Shown here piece by piece: positions 26,142 to 35,503 of a stretch of DNA of 64,000 nucleotides. The notes beneath the pieces are model-generated. The model had not been told where the DNA came from. It worked only from the letters and a program-made list of their open reading frames with translations, and ran no database searches. The position numbers and the translations under genes were made by a program. The number at the start of each line of letters is the position of its first letter. Within the stretch, counting starts at the first letter, position 1. Location of the stretch: NCBI GenBank assembly GCA_050293885.1, contig JBNKNO010000013.1, positions 1 through 64,000 of the forward strand, read 5' to 3'. The stretch comes from Nitrogeniibacter sp050293885. GTDB lineage: Bacteria; Pseudomonadota; Gammaproteobacteria; Burkholderiales; Rhodocyclaceae.

Positions 26142-26636
26142 ATGGCAGTCAAACTGCACACCAATCACGGCACGATCACCCTGGAACTGGACGCGGACAA
26201 GGCGCCGGAAACCGTGCAGAACTTCATTGCCTACGTCGAGGCCGGACACTACGACAACACACTCTTCCATCGCGTGATCGACGGTTTCATGATCCAGGGC
26301 GGCGGTTTCGAGCCGGGCATGCAGCAAAAGCCTTGCAAGGACCCCATCAAGAACGAAGCGGACAACGGTTTGAAGAACGATCGCGGCACCATCGCCATGG
26401 CCCGCACGCAGGATCCGCACTCGGCCACGGCCCAGTTCTTCATCAACGTCTCCGACAACGATTTCCTCAACTTCCGCGCACCGACGGCGCAGGGCTGGGG
26501 CTACTGCGTGTTTGGCCGCGTCTCCGAGGGCATGGACGTCATCGACGCCATCAAGGGTGTACAGACCGGCTCTTCCGGCTTCCATCAAGACGTACCGGCC
26601 GACGACGTGGTCATCGAGCGCGCCGAGGTGGCCTGA
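26142..26636 (+). CDS. ppiB: Peptidyl-prolyl cis-trans isomerase B, cyclophilin type (cytoplasmic)
   Basis: A 164-residue cyclophilin without a signal peptide. It has the catalytic FHRVIDGFMIQGGGFEPGM stretch, and MARTQDPHSATAQFFINVSDN as in E. coli PpiB. The start is ATG 26142 with AAGGAG 6 bases upstream. It lies 28 bases after the exported paralogue and 11 bases before lpxH, the typical ppiB-lpxH neighbourhood of proteobacteria. Confidence 0.96.
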   Translation: MAVKLHTNHGTITLELDADKAPETVQNFIAYVEAGHYDNTLFHRVIDGFMIQGGGFEPGMQQKPCKDPIKNEADNGLKNDRGTIAMARTQDPHSATAQFFINVSDNDFLNFRAPTAQGWGYCVFGRVSEGMDVIDAIKGVQTGSSGFHQDVPADDVVIERAEVA

Positions 26637-26647
26637 TTCACGGTTTG

Positions 26648-27385
26648 ATGTCAGACACTGATCTGTTCATCGCGGACCTTCACCTGTCCGCTGAAACGCC
26701 CGACACCGTTCGGGCGTTTTTCGCTTTTCTGCACGGTCCGGCGCGCCAGGCCAAGCGCCTGTTCATCCTCGGCGACCTGTTCGAGTACTGGGCCGGCGAC
26801 GACGATCTGGCGGCGCCCTTCAACGCGTCCGTGTGCGCGCAGCTGCGTGCCGCCAGCGACGCCGGGGTCGACATCTCATTTATTGCCGGAAATCGGGACT
26901 TTCTGATTGGAGAACGGTTTTCAACGCAAACCGGCGTCACCGTTCTGGATGAGCCGGTGCGCATCGTCACCGCGGGGCGGGACGCCATTCTGCTCCATGG
27001 CGACGTGCTGTGCACCGACGACCATGCCTATCAGGCATTTCGCGCCCAAGTGCGTCAAGCCGAGTGGAAGTCGGCCTTTCTCGCCAAACCGCTGGCCGAG
27101 CGCAAGGCGATCATCGAACACATGCGCCAGGTCAGCGAGGCCAACAAGCAGGCCACGCAACTGGACATAATGGATGTGAACGCCGATGCGGCAAGGCAGG
27201 CCTTCGTCACGCATGGATGCGCGCTGATCATCCACGGCCACACCCACCGCCCGGCCACGCATCGCTACGACATTGACGGCCGCCCGTGCGAGCGCTGGGT
27301 GCTGGCCGACTGGCATGGCAATGCGCCCTGCCTGACGACCGCAAACGGCACGCTGGCGCGCCTCGAGAACGCCCTACCGGCTTAA
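26648..27385 (+). CDS. lpxH: UDP-2,3-diacylglucosamine diphosphatase
   Basis: A 245-residue calcineurin-like phosphoesterase that makes lipid X in lipid A synthesis at the inner membrane surface. Metal-binding motifs appear in order: IADLHL (DxH), ILGDLFEYW (GD), IAGNRDF (GNRD), LLHGDVLCTDD, and HGHTHRPATH (GHTH). It starts at ATG 26648, 11 bases after ppiB. Its TAA stop overlaps the stop of convergent metZ within the bases TTAA (27382-27385). Confidence 0.96.
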   Translation: MSDTDLFIADLHLSAETPDTVRAFFAFLHGPARQAKRLFILGDLFEYWAGDDDLAAPFNASVCAQLRAASDAGVDISFIAGNRDFLIGERFSTQTGVTVLDEPVRIVTAGRDAILLHGDVLCTDDHAYQAFRAQVRQAEWKSAFLAKPLAERKAIIEHMRQVSEANKQATQLDIMDVNADAARQAFVTHGCALIIHGHTHRPATHRYDIDGRPCERWVLADWHGNAPCLTTANGTLARLENALPA

Positions 27386-28566
27386 CCCAGACCGCGAGCC
27401 AGATCGGTCTTCAGGTCGTCCACCGCCTCGAGCCCGACAGCAACGCGGATCAGTCCTTCTTCAATCCCCATCGCGGCGCGCGCTTCGGCTGAAATGCGTC
27501 CATGCGTCGTCGACGCCGGATGCGTGATGGTCGACTTGGTATCGCCCAGATTTCCGGTAATGGAGATCAGCTGCGTCGCGTCGATCAGACGCCAGGCCGC
27601 GTCGCGCCCGCCGATCACATCGAAACTCACGATGGCGCCGGGCAATCGTTGTTGCCGCCGTGCGAGTTCGTACTGCGGATGCGAAGGCAGACCCGGGTAA
27701 TAGACGCGACTCACCCAGGGCTGACTATCGAGCCACTGCGCCAGCGCCATCGCATTGGCACTTTGTGCCTCCATGCGCAAACGCAAGGTTTCGAGGCCCT
27801 TGAGGATCACCCAGGCATTGAACGGCGATAGCGTGGGACCGGCGGTGCGCAGGAAGCGGAACACCTCGTCCATGAGCGCCTTGCTGCCGACCACGGCACC
27901 GCCGAGCACACGTCCCTGCCCGTCCAGATACTTGGTGGCCGAGTGGATGACCACGTCGGCCCCCAGCGCCAGCGGCAACTGCAAGGCCGGCGAGCAGAAG
28001 CAGTTGTCGACCGCCAGCAGCACGCCGTGGCGGTGCGCCACCTGGGCGACGGCCTCGATATCGACCAGTTCGGTCAGCGGATTGGACGGCGTTTCGACGA
28101 AGATCAGCCGCGTCTCGGGCCGAATCGCCGCCTCGTAGCCGGCCACGTCGGCGGCGGGCACAAAGGTGGTCTCAATGCCGAATTTGCTGAAGACGTTGCC
28201 GAACAATTGCTGGGTGGAGCCAAACAGCCCCTGCGAGGCCACGATGTGATCGCCGCTCTTGAGCAAGGCCATCACCAGCGCCAGAATCGCCGCCATGCCC
28301 GAAGCGGTCGCAATGCAGGCCTCGCCGCCTTCGAGCGCGGCCAAGCGATCCTGCATGGCCGTCACCGTCGGGTTGGTGAAACGGGCATACACATTGCCCT
28401 CTTCCTCGCCGGAAAAACGCGCGGCCGCCTGAGCGGCGTTGTCGAACACGAAGCTCGAGGTCAGGTACATGGCCTCGCTGTGCTCGTTGAACTGACTGCG
28501 TTCAATGCCGGCACGCACGGCCAGCGTATCGAAGTCCTGCGCGCTTGAGTCTTGCTTGTCGCTCAC
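27382..28566 (-). CDS. metZ: O-succinylhomoserine sulfhydrylase
   Basis: A 394-residue PLP enzyme of the Cys/Met metabolism family that uses sulfide to convert O-succinylhomoserine to homocysteine. The PLP lysine lies in HSATKYLDGQGRVLGG. Other family blocks are YARFTNPTVTAMQDRLAALEGGE and ASGMAAILALVMALL. MetZ is favoured over MetB/MetC because the gene directly follows purF, as in Pseudomonas and many betaproteobacteria, and because of the ERSQFNEHSEAMYLTSSFVF start. Substrate preference cannot be proved from sequence. The start is GTG 28564-28566, 14 bases after purF. Confidence 0.93.
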   Translation of the reverse strand: MSDKQDSSAQDFDTLAVRAGIERSQFNEHSEAMYLTSSFVFDNAAQAAARFSGEEEGNVYARFTNPTVTAMQDRLAALEGGEACIATASGMAAILALVMALLKSGDHIVASQGLFGSTQQLFGNVFSKFGIETTFVPAADVAGYEAAIRPETRLIFVETPSNPLTELVDIEAVAQVAHRHGVLLAVDNCFCSPALQLPLALGADVVIHSATKYLDGQGRVLGGAVVGSKALMDEVFRFLRTAGPTLSPFNAWVILKGLETLRLRMEAQSANAMALAQWLDSQPWVSRVYYPGLPSHPQYELARRQQRLPGAIVSFDVIGGRDAAWRLIDATQLISITGNLGDTKSTITHPASTTHGRISAEARAAMGIEEGLIRVAVGLEAVDDLKTDLARGLG

Positions 28567-28580
28567 TTGCTTTCTCGTTC

Positions 28581-30116
28581 TCAGTCCTGGGCCTCGCCGG
28601 CCAGATTCAAATCCAGCTGATTGGCAGAACCGCCATCCGTGTCTTCGACGGTCACCGGCGGCGAAGCGCGCTGGCTCTCGATCCCGGCCAGATATTCTTT
28701 CGTCACGTCCCCAGTGACGTAGCAACCGTCAAAACAGGAGGTTTCAAAAAAGTTGATCGCAGGATTGATCGCGCGCACCGCGGCACGCAGGTCATCCAGA
28801 TCCTGGTACAACAAGCCATCCGCGCCGATCTCACGGCAAATGGCCTCGTCGTCACGGTCGGACGCGATCAACTCGCCGCGCGTCGGCATGTCGATGCCGT
28901 ACACGTTGGCATAACGTACCGGGGGCGCCGCAGACGCAAAATACACTTTGCTGGCGCCGGCATCGCGCGCCATGTTCACGATTTCCTGGCTGGTGGTGCC
29001 GCGCACGATGGAGTCATCCACCAGCAACACGCTCTTGCCCTTGAATTCCTGGTGGATGGTATTGAGCTTCTGGCGCACCGATTTTCGGCGCACCGCCTGC
29101 CCCGGCATGATGAAGGTGCGCCCGATGTAGCGGTTCTTCACGAAGCCTTCGCGATACTGCACACCCATGTGATTGGCCATTTCCAGCGCCGCCGGCCGAC
29201 TCGAATCGGGGATGGGAATCACCACATCGATATGCACGTGCGGCAGGGTGCGGCGGAATTTTTCAGCCAGAAACTCACCCATCTTGAGGCGCGCCTCGTA
29301 GACCGACACACCATCGATGAGCGAATCGGGGCGGGCAAGGTAGACGAATTCGAACATGCAAGGCGCGTGCATGGTCTTCGGCGCACAGGCGCGCGAGCGG
29401 AAGTTGCCTTCGATGTCGATCAACACCGCCTCACCCGGCTCGACGTCGCGCAGCAATTTGAAGCCGAGCGCGTCGACGGCGACGCTCTCGGACGCCACGA
29501 TCCACTCGGAGCCCTCATCGGTGTCATTGCGCCCGATCACCAACGGGCGGATGCCGTACGGATCGCGAAACGCCAGCAGCCCGACACCGGCGATCATCAC
29601 GACCGCCGCATAGGCACCGCGACAACGACGATAAACGGCAGCGACCGCGGCGAAGATGGCGTTGTCGTCGAGCTTGCAGCCGGCCGCCGATTCCTGCAGT
29701 TCGTGCGCGAGCACGTTGAGCAGCACTTCCGAATCGGAGTTGGTGTTGATGTGCCGCAGATCGGCGAGGAACATCTCGCGCTTGAGCTCGACCGAGTTGG
29801 TCAGGTTGCCGTTGTGCGCAAGCATCAAGCCGTACGGCGAATTCACATAGAACGGCTGTGCTTCGGCGGCGTTGTAGGCCGAACCGGCCGTCGGGTAACG
29901 CACATGACCGATACCCCAGTTGCCCACCAGGTTACGCATGTTGCGCGTACGGAACACGTCGCGCACGAGGCCGGAACCCTTGTGCATGCAAAAACGTCCG
30001 CTCTCGCTCGTGGCGATACCCGCCGCGTCCTGCCCGCGGTGTTGGAGCACCTGCAAGCCGTCGTAGAGCAACTGATTAGCTGGCGATGTAGCAACAACGC
30101 CCAAAATCCCGCACAT
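28581..30116 (-). CDS. purF: Amidophosphoribosyltransferase
   Basis: A 511-residue enzyme catalysing the first committed step of purine synthesis. The N-terminal Ntn glutaminase begins MCGILGVV, with Cys2 as the processed nucleophile. The PRPP-binding motif is VLLVDDSIVRGTTS. Two Cys residues near the end (SCFDGCYVTGD) match the FDGCYVTG signature of the family. Length is typical. It follows cvpA by 11 bases, the classical cvpA-purF pair. Confidence 0.98.
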   Translation of the reverse strand: MCGILGVVATSPANQLLYDGLQVLQHRGQDAAGIATSESGRFCMHKGSGLVRDVFRTRNMRNLVGNWGIGHVRYPTAGSAYNAAEAQPFYVNSPYGLMLAHNGNLTNSVELKREMFLADLRHINTNSDSEVLLNVLAHELQESAAGCKLDDNAIFAAVAAVYRRCRGAYAAVVMIAGVGLLAFRDPYGIRPLVIGRNDTDEGSEWIVASESVAVDALGFKLLRDVEPGEAVLIDIEGNFRSRACAPKTMHAPCMFEFVYLARPDSLIDGVSVYEARLKMGEFLAEKFRRTLPHVHIDVVIPIPDSSRPAALEMANHMGVQYREGFVKNRYIGRTFIMPGQAVRRKSVRQKLNTIHQEFKGKSVLLVDDSIVRGTTSQEIVNMARDAGASKVYFASAAPPVRYANVYGIDMPTRGELIASDRDDEAICREIGADGLLYQDLDDLRAAVRAINPAINFFETSCFDGCYVTGDVTKEYLAGIESQRASPPVTVEDTDGGSANQLDLNLAGEAQD

Positions 30117-30127
30117 GGATCATCCAC

Positions 30128-30619
30128 CTATCGAAAACGCACCCGGTCGGCCACCCCTTCGGGCAACCACGGTTTGGCCGCCACCACGGCCGTTTCAAGC
30201 AGCGGCGAAAACAACGCCGCCTCCCACCACGGTGCGCGCGAGACACCGCTCACGCCACCCAATGCAACCAATAAACAGGCGATCGCCAAGGCCTTCGCCG
30301 TGCCGAAAACAGCCCCCAGGCCGCGATCGACAAAACCCAGACCGACTGCTCTGATCAACGCCCTGAGCAGATAACGGCAGATTGCCACCACCACTAAAAC
30401 GGCGATGAAGATCAGGGCAAAGCCGGCCACATAGGCAAACGCCGGTTCAGACAACCAGTCGACAAACAATGCCGCGGCCTGCCCGGCAAACAGGCGGGCC
30501 ACAATAAACGCCAGTATCCAGCCCGCCAGCGCCAGCACCTCACTGACCAGCCCCCGCCAGAAGCCCAGTATGGCCAGCACCACTACCAGACCCAGAAATG
30601 CGTAGTCGAAGACCGTCAT
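30128..30619 (-). CDS. cvpA: Colicin V production protein family (CvpA)
   Basis: A 163-residue inner-membrane protein with four predicted helices (about 5-24, 28-47, 63-85 and 103-125). It has the CvpA start DYAFLGLVVVLAILGFWRGL. In E. coli the gene is needed for colicin V production and is cotranscribed with purF. Its general role is linked to envelope homeostasis. The order SPOR-cvpA-purF is conserved. Confidence 0.95.
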   Translation of the reverse strand: MTVFDYAFLGLVVVLAILGFWRGLVSEVLALAGWILAFIVARLFAGQAAALFVDWLSEPAFAYVAGFALIFIAVLVVVAICRYLLRALIRAVGLGFVDRGLGAVFGTAKALAIACLLVALGGVSGVSRAPWWEAALFSPLLETAVVAAKPWLPEGVADRVRFR

Positions 30620-30640
30620 TCATTCACCCTCTGCGGCCAC

Positions 30641-31300
30641 TCAGCCGCGGGGCATCACCACGCCCTTGAAACCCTTGCCCGCCAGTTTTTCCGCCACTGC
30701 TTCCGCCTCGTCACGGCTCGGGTAGGGACCGACACGCACCCGGGTTGTCGAACCAACCTTGCGGGTAAAGGCCTTGAAACCGGCTTGACGAATCTTGTCC
30801 GACAAGGCCGCCGCACTCGCGGCATTGGCAAATGCGCCTACCTGGACCACGAAACCGGGGCCGCTCTTGTCCGCCGCTGGTTTGGCCGCTTCGGCCTGCC
30901 CTGCCAGGATCGCCGCAACGCGCTCGGCTTCGTCCGCCTTGGCCACCGGTTCGTCAGTCTTCTTCTCGACCGTCTCTTTCGGCGCTTCGGCCTTGGCGGG
31001 CGCGACCTTGGTCGACTCGGGATCTTTCATTGCGGGCTTGGCCGCTTTCGGTGATTCCGCCTGTGCGGGTGCAACCGGCTCGGTCACACTGGGGGCCACT
31101 GGAACTTCGATGCTGCGTGCAGCAACGTTGTCGCCCACCTCGGCCGGAATGCGCACCTTGATGTCCTCACCCACCGGCTTCGGTTCGGGGTCCATGATCA
31201 TGGGCAGCACAATGGCCGCAAACAGGGCAAGCGCAGCGGCGCCTACGAGTCGGCGGCGGGCGCGTTTCTTGAGGTCAGTCTGGGCGTCGTCGTTAGCCAT
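30641..31300 (-). CDS. SPOR-domain cell-envelope protein (DedD-like)
   Basis: A 219-residue protein. A basic N-terminus (KKRARRRL) precedes one transmembrane helix (about 17-36), a Pro/Ala/Lys-rich periplasmic linker (about 60-140), and a C-terminal SPOR domain (about 145-219) with FVVQVGAFANAASAAALSDKI and VRVGPYPSRDEAEAV. SPOR domains bind denuded septal glycan, so a division-site role like DedD or FtsN is likely. Its place between folC and cvpA matches dedD in E. coli. Confidence 0.92.
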   Translation of the reverse strand: MANDDAQTDLKKRARRRLVGAAALALFAAIVLPMIMDPEPKPVGEDIKVRIPAEVGDNVAARSIEVPVAPSVTEPVAPAQAESPKAAKPAMKDPESTKVAPAKAEAPKETVEKKTDEPVAKADEAERVAAILAGQAEAAKPAADKSGPGFVVQVGAFANAASAAALSDKIRQAGFKAFTRKVGSTTRVRVGPYPSRDEAEAVAEKLAGKGFKGVVMPRG

Positions 31301-31306
31301 CGGGTT

Positions 31307-32584
31307 TTAGCGCTCTGCGCGAATCGCCGACATGACGTCCGCGACGGTCAGGAAGGAACCGAAGACCACAATTCTATCACTGTCCTGCGCCCGTTCTCGG
31401 GCTGCGCGATAGGCGTCTGCAGGGCATGTGTATGTCGCTTCGACGGGCAGCCCCATCGCGCGCAGCCGCGCACCGAGGGCTTCGCCGTCGAGCCCACGCG
31501 GACCAGGCAGCGTGACCGGCAACCAGTGATCCACGCGCGCGGCGACGCGGCCGATGGCTTCTTCGATCGCCTTGTCGCCCATCATGCCGACCACCGCCCA
31601 AGTCTCGGGGTAGTAGCCCATGTTGGCGAGATTTTCAGACAGCACGCCAAGCGCCTGCGGATTGTGCGCCACATCGAGCACAACAGCCGGCTGCCCGGGC
31701 AGCGTCTGGAAACGTCCGGGGAGTTCGACCAGCATCAGGCCCTGCCGGATCGCCTGCATGGGCACCGGCAGGCGATCACGAAGGGATTCGACGGCGGTAA
31801 TCACGGCCGAGGCGTTGAGCAACTGGTTGGCACCACGCAGCGCCGGATAGGCCAGGCCGCCACGCTTCACACCCGCGCCCCGGTAGGCCCATTGGGTGCG
31901 GTCGCCAGCAAAACCGAAATCGCGCCCGCTTACCATCAGATGGGCGCCGAGCTCGGCAGCCACGTCGAGTACGCTTTGCGGCGGCTGCGGGTCGGCGCAG
32001 ATTGCCGGGCGCCCCGCACGAAAGATACCGGCCTTTTCGCGCCCGATCGCCTCGCGTGTATCGCCCAGGTAATCCATGTGATCCATGGCGATGCTGGTGA
32101 CGATGGCACAGTCGGCGTCGAAGATATTGGTCGCATCGAGCCGGCCGCCGAGCCCGACCTCAAGAATGATGACGTCGAGCGCTGCTTGAGCAAAACACAC
32201 CCAGGCGGCCAGCGTGCCATGTTCGAAGTAGGTCAGGTGGGTATCGCCCCGCGCTTGCTCGACGCGGGCAAATGCCTCGGCCAGCGGTGCATCCTCGACC
32301 TCACGCCCGTCGAGTCGCACGCGTTCGTTGTAGCGCAGCAGGTGCGGTGAGGTGTACAGCCCCACACGGTAGCCCGCCGCCAGCAGAATCGCTTCGAGCA
32401 TGGCGCAGGTGGAACCCTTGCCGTTGGTGCCGGCCACCGTGATGATGAGCGCGTCGGAACGCAGGCCAAGCGCATCGCGTACCGCGGCGATCCGCTCAAT
32501 ACCAAGATCGATGCGTTGACCGTGGCGTGCCTCGATCAGCGACAACCAGCCGGCCAGATCGGCCGGCACAACCGTTTCAGTCAT
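31307..32584 (-). CDS. folC: Bifunctional folylpolyglutamate synthase / dihydrofolate synthase
   Basis: A 425-residue Mur-ligase-like enzyme that makes dihydrofolate and extends the glutamate tail of folates. The ATP loop is VAGTNGKGSTCAMLEAIL. Other signatures are YTSPHLLRYNERVRLDG, LEVGLGGRLDATN and a C-terminal LDVAHNPQALGVL. The start ATG overlaps the end of accD by 8 bases, and the SPOR gene follows after 6 bases, so translation is probably coupled. Confidence 0.97.
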   Translation of the reverse strand: MTETVVPADLAGWLSLIEARHGQRIDLGIERIAAVRDALGLRSDALIITVAGTNGKGSTCAMLEAILLAAGYRVGLYTSPHLLRYNERVRLDGREVEDAPLAEAFARVEQARGDTHLTYFEHGTLAAWVCFAQAALDVIILEVGLGGRLDATNIFDADCAIVTSIAMDHMDYLGDTREAIGREKAGIFRAGRPAICADPQPPQSVLDVAAELGAHLMVSGRDFGFAGDRTQWAYRGAGVKRGGLAYPALRGANQLLNASAVITAVESLRDRLPVPMQAIRQGLMLVELPGRFQTLPGQPAVVLDVAHNPQALGVLSENLANMGYYPETWAVVGMMGDKAIEEAIGRVAARVDHWLPVTLPGPRGLDGEALGARLRAMGLPVEATYTCPADAYRAARERAQDSDRIVVFGSFLTVADVMSAIRAER

Positions 32585-33446
32585 TGAGCGCAGGTTGTCG
32601 GGTCAGCAAGGTCAGCAGACCGACAAGGCGATCGCGCAACTCGCGGCGATCGACGATCATGTCGATTGCGCCTTTGTCGAGCAGAAACTCGGCGCGCTGG
32701 AATCCATCAGGGAGCGTTTCGCGTACGGTCTGTTCGATCACGCGCGGACCGGCGAAACCCACCAACGCATTGGGTTCGGCAATGACGACGTCGCCCATGA
32801 AGGCAAAACTGGCCGATACGCCGCCCATGGTCGGGTCGGTGAGAATGGAGATGAACGGCAGCTTCTTTTGCGCCAACTGGTTGATCGCCGCCGTGGTCTT
32901 CGCCATCTGCATGAGCGAAAACAGCCCTTCTTGCATGCGCGCACCGCCGGAGGCCGCCACACAAATGAAGGGCATGCGCTGGTCGATGGCGAACTGCACG
33001 CCACGAATGAAGCGCTCACCGACGACCGACCCCATCGATCCGCCGAGAAAGCCGAATTCGAAGCACGCCGTTACCGCCGGCACCCCCTTGATGGTGCCTT
33101 GCATGACCACCATCGCATCCTGCTCACCGGTGGCACGGGCAGCTGATTTCAACCGATCGGGATAGCGTTTCTGGTCTTTGAACTTGAGCGGATCGACCGG
33201 CTGCACCTCGCTTCCGATTTCAAAGCGGCCTTCCTCGTCGAGCAAGGCGTCGATGCGCGCACGCGCACCGATACGCTGATGGTGGCCGCACTTGGGGCAG
33301 ACGTTGAGATTGCTCTCGAGATCCGAGCGATAGAGCACCGCCTCGCAGGCCGAGCACTTGCTCCACAGACCTTCAGGGATGGATTTTCGGCTCGCGCTGT
33401 CGTCGCGGTTGATCTTCGGGGGCAGCAGTTTTTGCAACCAGCTCAT
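32577..33446 (-). CDS. accD: Acetyl-CoA carboxylase carboxyltransferase beta subunit
   Basis: A 289-residue subunit that with AccA transfers the carboxyl group from biotin to acetyl-CoA in fatty acid synthesis. The N-terminal four-Cys zinc ribbon has CSAC and CPKC separated by 15 residues. The crotonase-like core has FEFGFLGGSMGSVVGE and CVAASGGARMQEG. It begins 2 bases after trpA and overlaps folC by 8, so it sits within the trp-folC-purF transcript. Confidence 0.98.
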   Translation of the reverse strand: MSWLQKLLPPKINRDDSASRKSIPEGLWSKCSACEAVLYRSDLESNLNVCPKCGHHQRIGARARIDALLDEEGRFEIGSEVQPVDPLKFKDQKRYPDRLKSAARATGEQDAMVVMQGTIKGVPAVTACFEFGFLGGSMGSVVGERFIRGVQFAIDQRMPFICVAASGGARMQEGLFSLMQMAKTTAAINQLAQKKLPFISILTDPTMGGVSASFAFMGDVVIAEPNALVGFAGPRVIEQTVRETLPDGFQRAEFLLDKGAIDMIVDRRELRDRLVGLLTLLTRQPALND

Positions 33447-33448
33447 GG

Positions 33449-34258
33449 TCAGGAGGCTCCAATGCGGTCGAGTGCTTCGCGGATGTCACGAAGGAAGGCG
33501 GTAACACGCGCCGGGGCTTCGGCTTCGCCGGCGGACTCGATCTCTTCGATGATTCGACTCCCGATCACCACCGCATCGGCCACTTCACCCACGGCGGCAG
33601 CGGACGCGGCATCGCGAATGCCGAACCCGACACCCACCGGCATGCCGACACGCGAACGGATCGACGGGATACGCTCCGCCACCTCGGCCAGATCGATCTT
33701 CGCCGAGCCGGTCACGCCCTTGAGCGACACGTAGTAAATGTAGCCGCTGCCCACCTTGGCGACCTCTTCGATACGGGCGTCGGTGGAGGTCGGTGCGAGC
33801 AGGAAGATCGGATCCACCCCGGCGTCGCGCGCCGAGCGGGCAAAACGCTCGCATTCCTGCGGCGGGTAGTCCACCACCAGCACGCCATCCACGCCAACCT
33901 CGACGGCGGTCTGCACAAAGGTGTCGAGCCCCATGGCTTCGACCGGATTGGCATAGCCCATGAGGACCACCGGCGTCGTGGCGTCGGTTTCGCGGAAGGT
34001 CTTGACGATACCGAACACCTTGCGCAGCGACATGCCGTTGGCCAGCGCGCACTCCGAGGCGCGCTGGATGGTCGGGCCGTCGGCCATGGGATCGGAAAAC
34101 GGCACCCCCAGCTCGATGATGTCGGCGCCGCCGGCCACCAGCGCGTGCATGAGCGGCACCGTCGCTTCAACCGTCGGATGACCAGCCGTGATGAAAGGGA
34201 TCAAGCCACGGCGCCCCTGGCGCTGCAATTGATCGAATGTGGATTGAATTCGGGACAT
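33449..34258 (-). CDS. trpA: Tryptophan synthase alpha subunit
   Basis: A 269-residue TIM-barrel enzyme that splits indole-3-glycerol phosphate to indole. The catalytic Glu and Asp are in DIIELGVPFSDPMADGP. GVDGVLVVDYPP and VGVGFGIRDA (phosphate site) are also present. It follows trpB by 33 bases and precedes accD by 2. Together with TrpB it channels indole. Confidence 0.98.
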   Translation of the reverse strand: MSRIQSTFDQLQRQGRRGLIPFITAGHPTVEATVPLMHALVAGGADIIELGVPFSDPMADGPTIQRASECALANGMSLRKVFGIVKTFRETDATTPVVLMGYANPVEAMGLDTFVQTAVEVGVDGVLVVDYPPQECERFARSARDAGVDPIFLLAPTSTDARIEEVAKVGSGYIYYVSLKGVTGSAKIDLAEVAERIPSIRSRVGMPVGVGFGIRDAASAAAVGEVADAVVIGSRIIEEIESAGEAEAPARVTAFLRDIREALDRIGAS

Positions 34259-34291
34259 GGTGTATTCGCCGGGCCACGTGGGCCCGGGCGC

Positions 34292-35503
34292 CTAAAACTG
34301 GATGCCGGATTTTTCGGCGACCGTGTGCATATCCTTGTCACCGCGGCCGGAGAGATTCACAAGCAGCACCTTGTCTTTGGGCAAAGTCGGTGCGAGGCGC
34401 GCAGCATAGGCCAGCGCGTGCGAGGATTCAAGCGCCGGGATGATGCCCTCCAGGCGGCACAGGTCGTGAAAGGCCTTGAGCGCCTCGGCATCGGTCACGC
34501 CGACGTACTCCGCACGGCCAGCGTCCTTGAGCCAGGCGTGCTCGGGGCCGACGCCCGGATAGTCGAGCCCTGCCGAGATCGAATGGGTCTCGATGATCTG
34601 GCCGTCTTCATCCTGCAGCAGGTAGGTGCGATTGCCATGCAGCACCCCCGGGCGACCACCGATGAGCGATGCCGCGTGATGCCCCGTGTCGAGGCCATCG
34701 CCCGCCGCTTCCACGCCGATCAGGCGTACGTCCTGGTGCTCGATGTACGGGTGGAAGATGCCCATCGCGTTCGAGCCCCCGCCCACACAGGCGATGACGG
34801 CGTCCGGCTGACGACCGGCCAGCTCCGGCATCTGCTCGATGCACTCCTTGCCGATCACGGTCTGGAAGTCGCGCACCATTTGCGGATACGGATGCGGGCC
34901 GGCCACCGTGCCGATGATGTAGAACGTGTTCTGCACGTTCGTGACCCAGTCACGCATGGCTTCGTTGAGCGCGTCCTTGAGCGTGCGCGAGCCCGATTCG
35001 ACCGGCACCACGGTCGCACCCAGCAGCTTCATGCGATACACGTTGGCGGCTTGACGCTTTACGTCTTCGGCGCCCATGTACACCACACATTCGAGGCCGT
35101 AGCGCGCCGCAACCGTGGCCGTCGCCACGCCATGCTGGCCAGCGCCGGTTTCGGCAATCACGCGCGGCTTGCCCATGCGACGGGCCACCAGCGCCTGACC
35201 GATGCAATTGTTCACCTTGTGCGCGCCGGTATGGTTGAGATCTTCGCGCTTGAGGTAGATCTGCGCGCCACCGAACGCTTCCGTCAGGCGACGGGCGTGA
35301 TAGATGGGGCTGGGGCGACCCACGTAGTGCTTGAGCTCGTACTCGAATTCGGCCACGAACTCGGGGTCTTGCTGACACTCGACATAGGCCGCCTTGAGCT
35401 CGTCGAGCGCGGGGATCAGCGTTTCGGCCACGAACACGCCGCCGTAGGGGCCGAAATGGCCCTGCGCGTCGGGCAGTTGATACGGCATATCAGCCATCTG
35501 CAT
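34292..35503 (-). CDS. trpB: Tryptophan synthase beta subunit
   Basis: A 403-residue PLP enzyme joining indole and serine. The PLP lysine is in LNHTGAHKVNN. The catalytic and serine-binding loop is AETGAGQHGVA, and the phosphate cup is CVGGGSNAMG. Several in-frame ATG codons are available. I chose the one at 35501-35503 because GGAG lies 6 bases upstream. This start lies within the last 14 bases of trpF, so the genes are coupled. Confidence 0.98.
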   Translation of the reverse strand: MQMADMPYQLPDAQGHFGPYGGVFVAETLIPALDELKAAYVECQQDPEFVAEFEYELKHYVGRPSPIYHARRLTEAFGGAQIYLKREDLNHTGAHKVNNCIGQALVARRMGKPRVIAETGAGQHGVATATVAARYGLECVVYMGAEDVKRQAANVYRMKLLGATVVPVESGSRTLKDALNEAMRDWVTNVQNTFYIIGTVAGPHPYPQMVRDFQTVIGKECIEQMPELAGRQPDAVIACVGGGSNAMGIFHPYIEHQDVRLIGVEAAGDGLDTGHHAASLIGGRPGVLHGNRTYLLQDEDGQIIETHSISAGLDYPGVGPEHAWLKDAGRAEYVGVTDAEALKAFHDLCRLEGIIPALESSHALAYAARLAPTLPKDKVLLVNLSGRGDKDMHTVAEKSGIQF

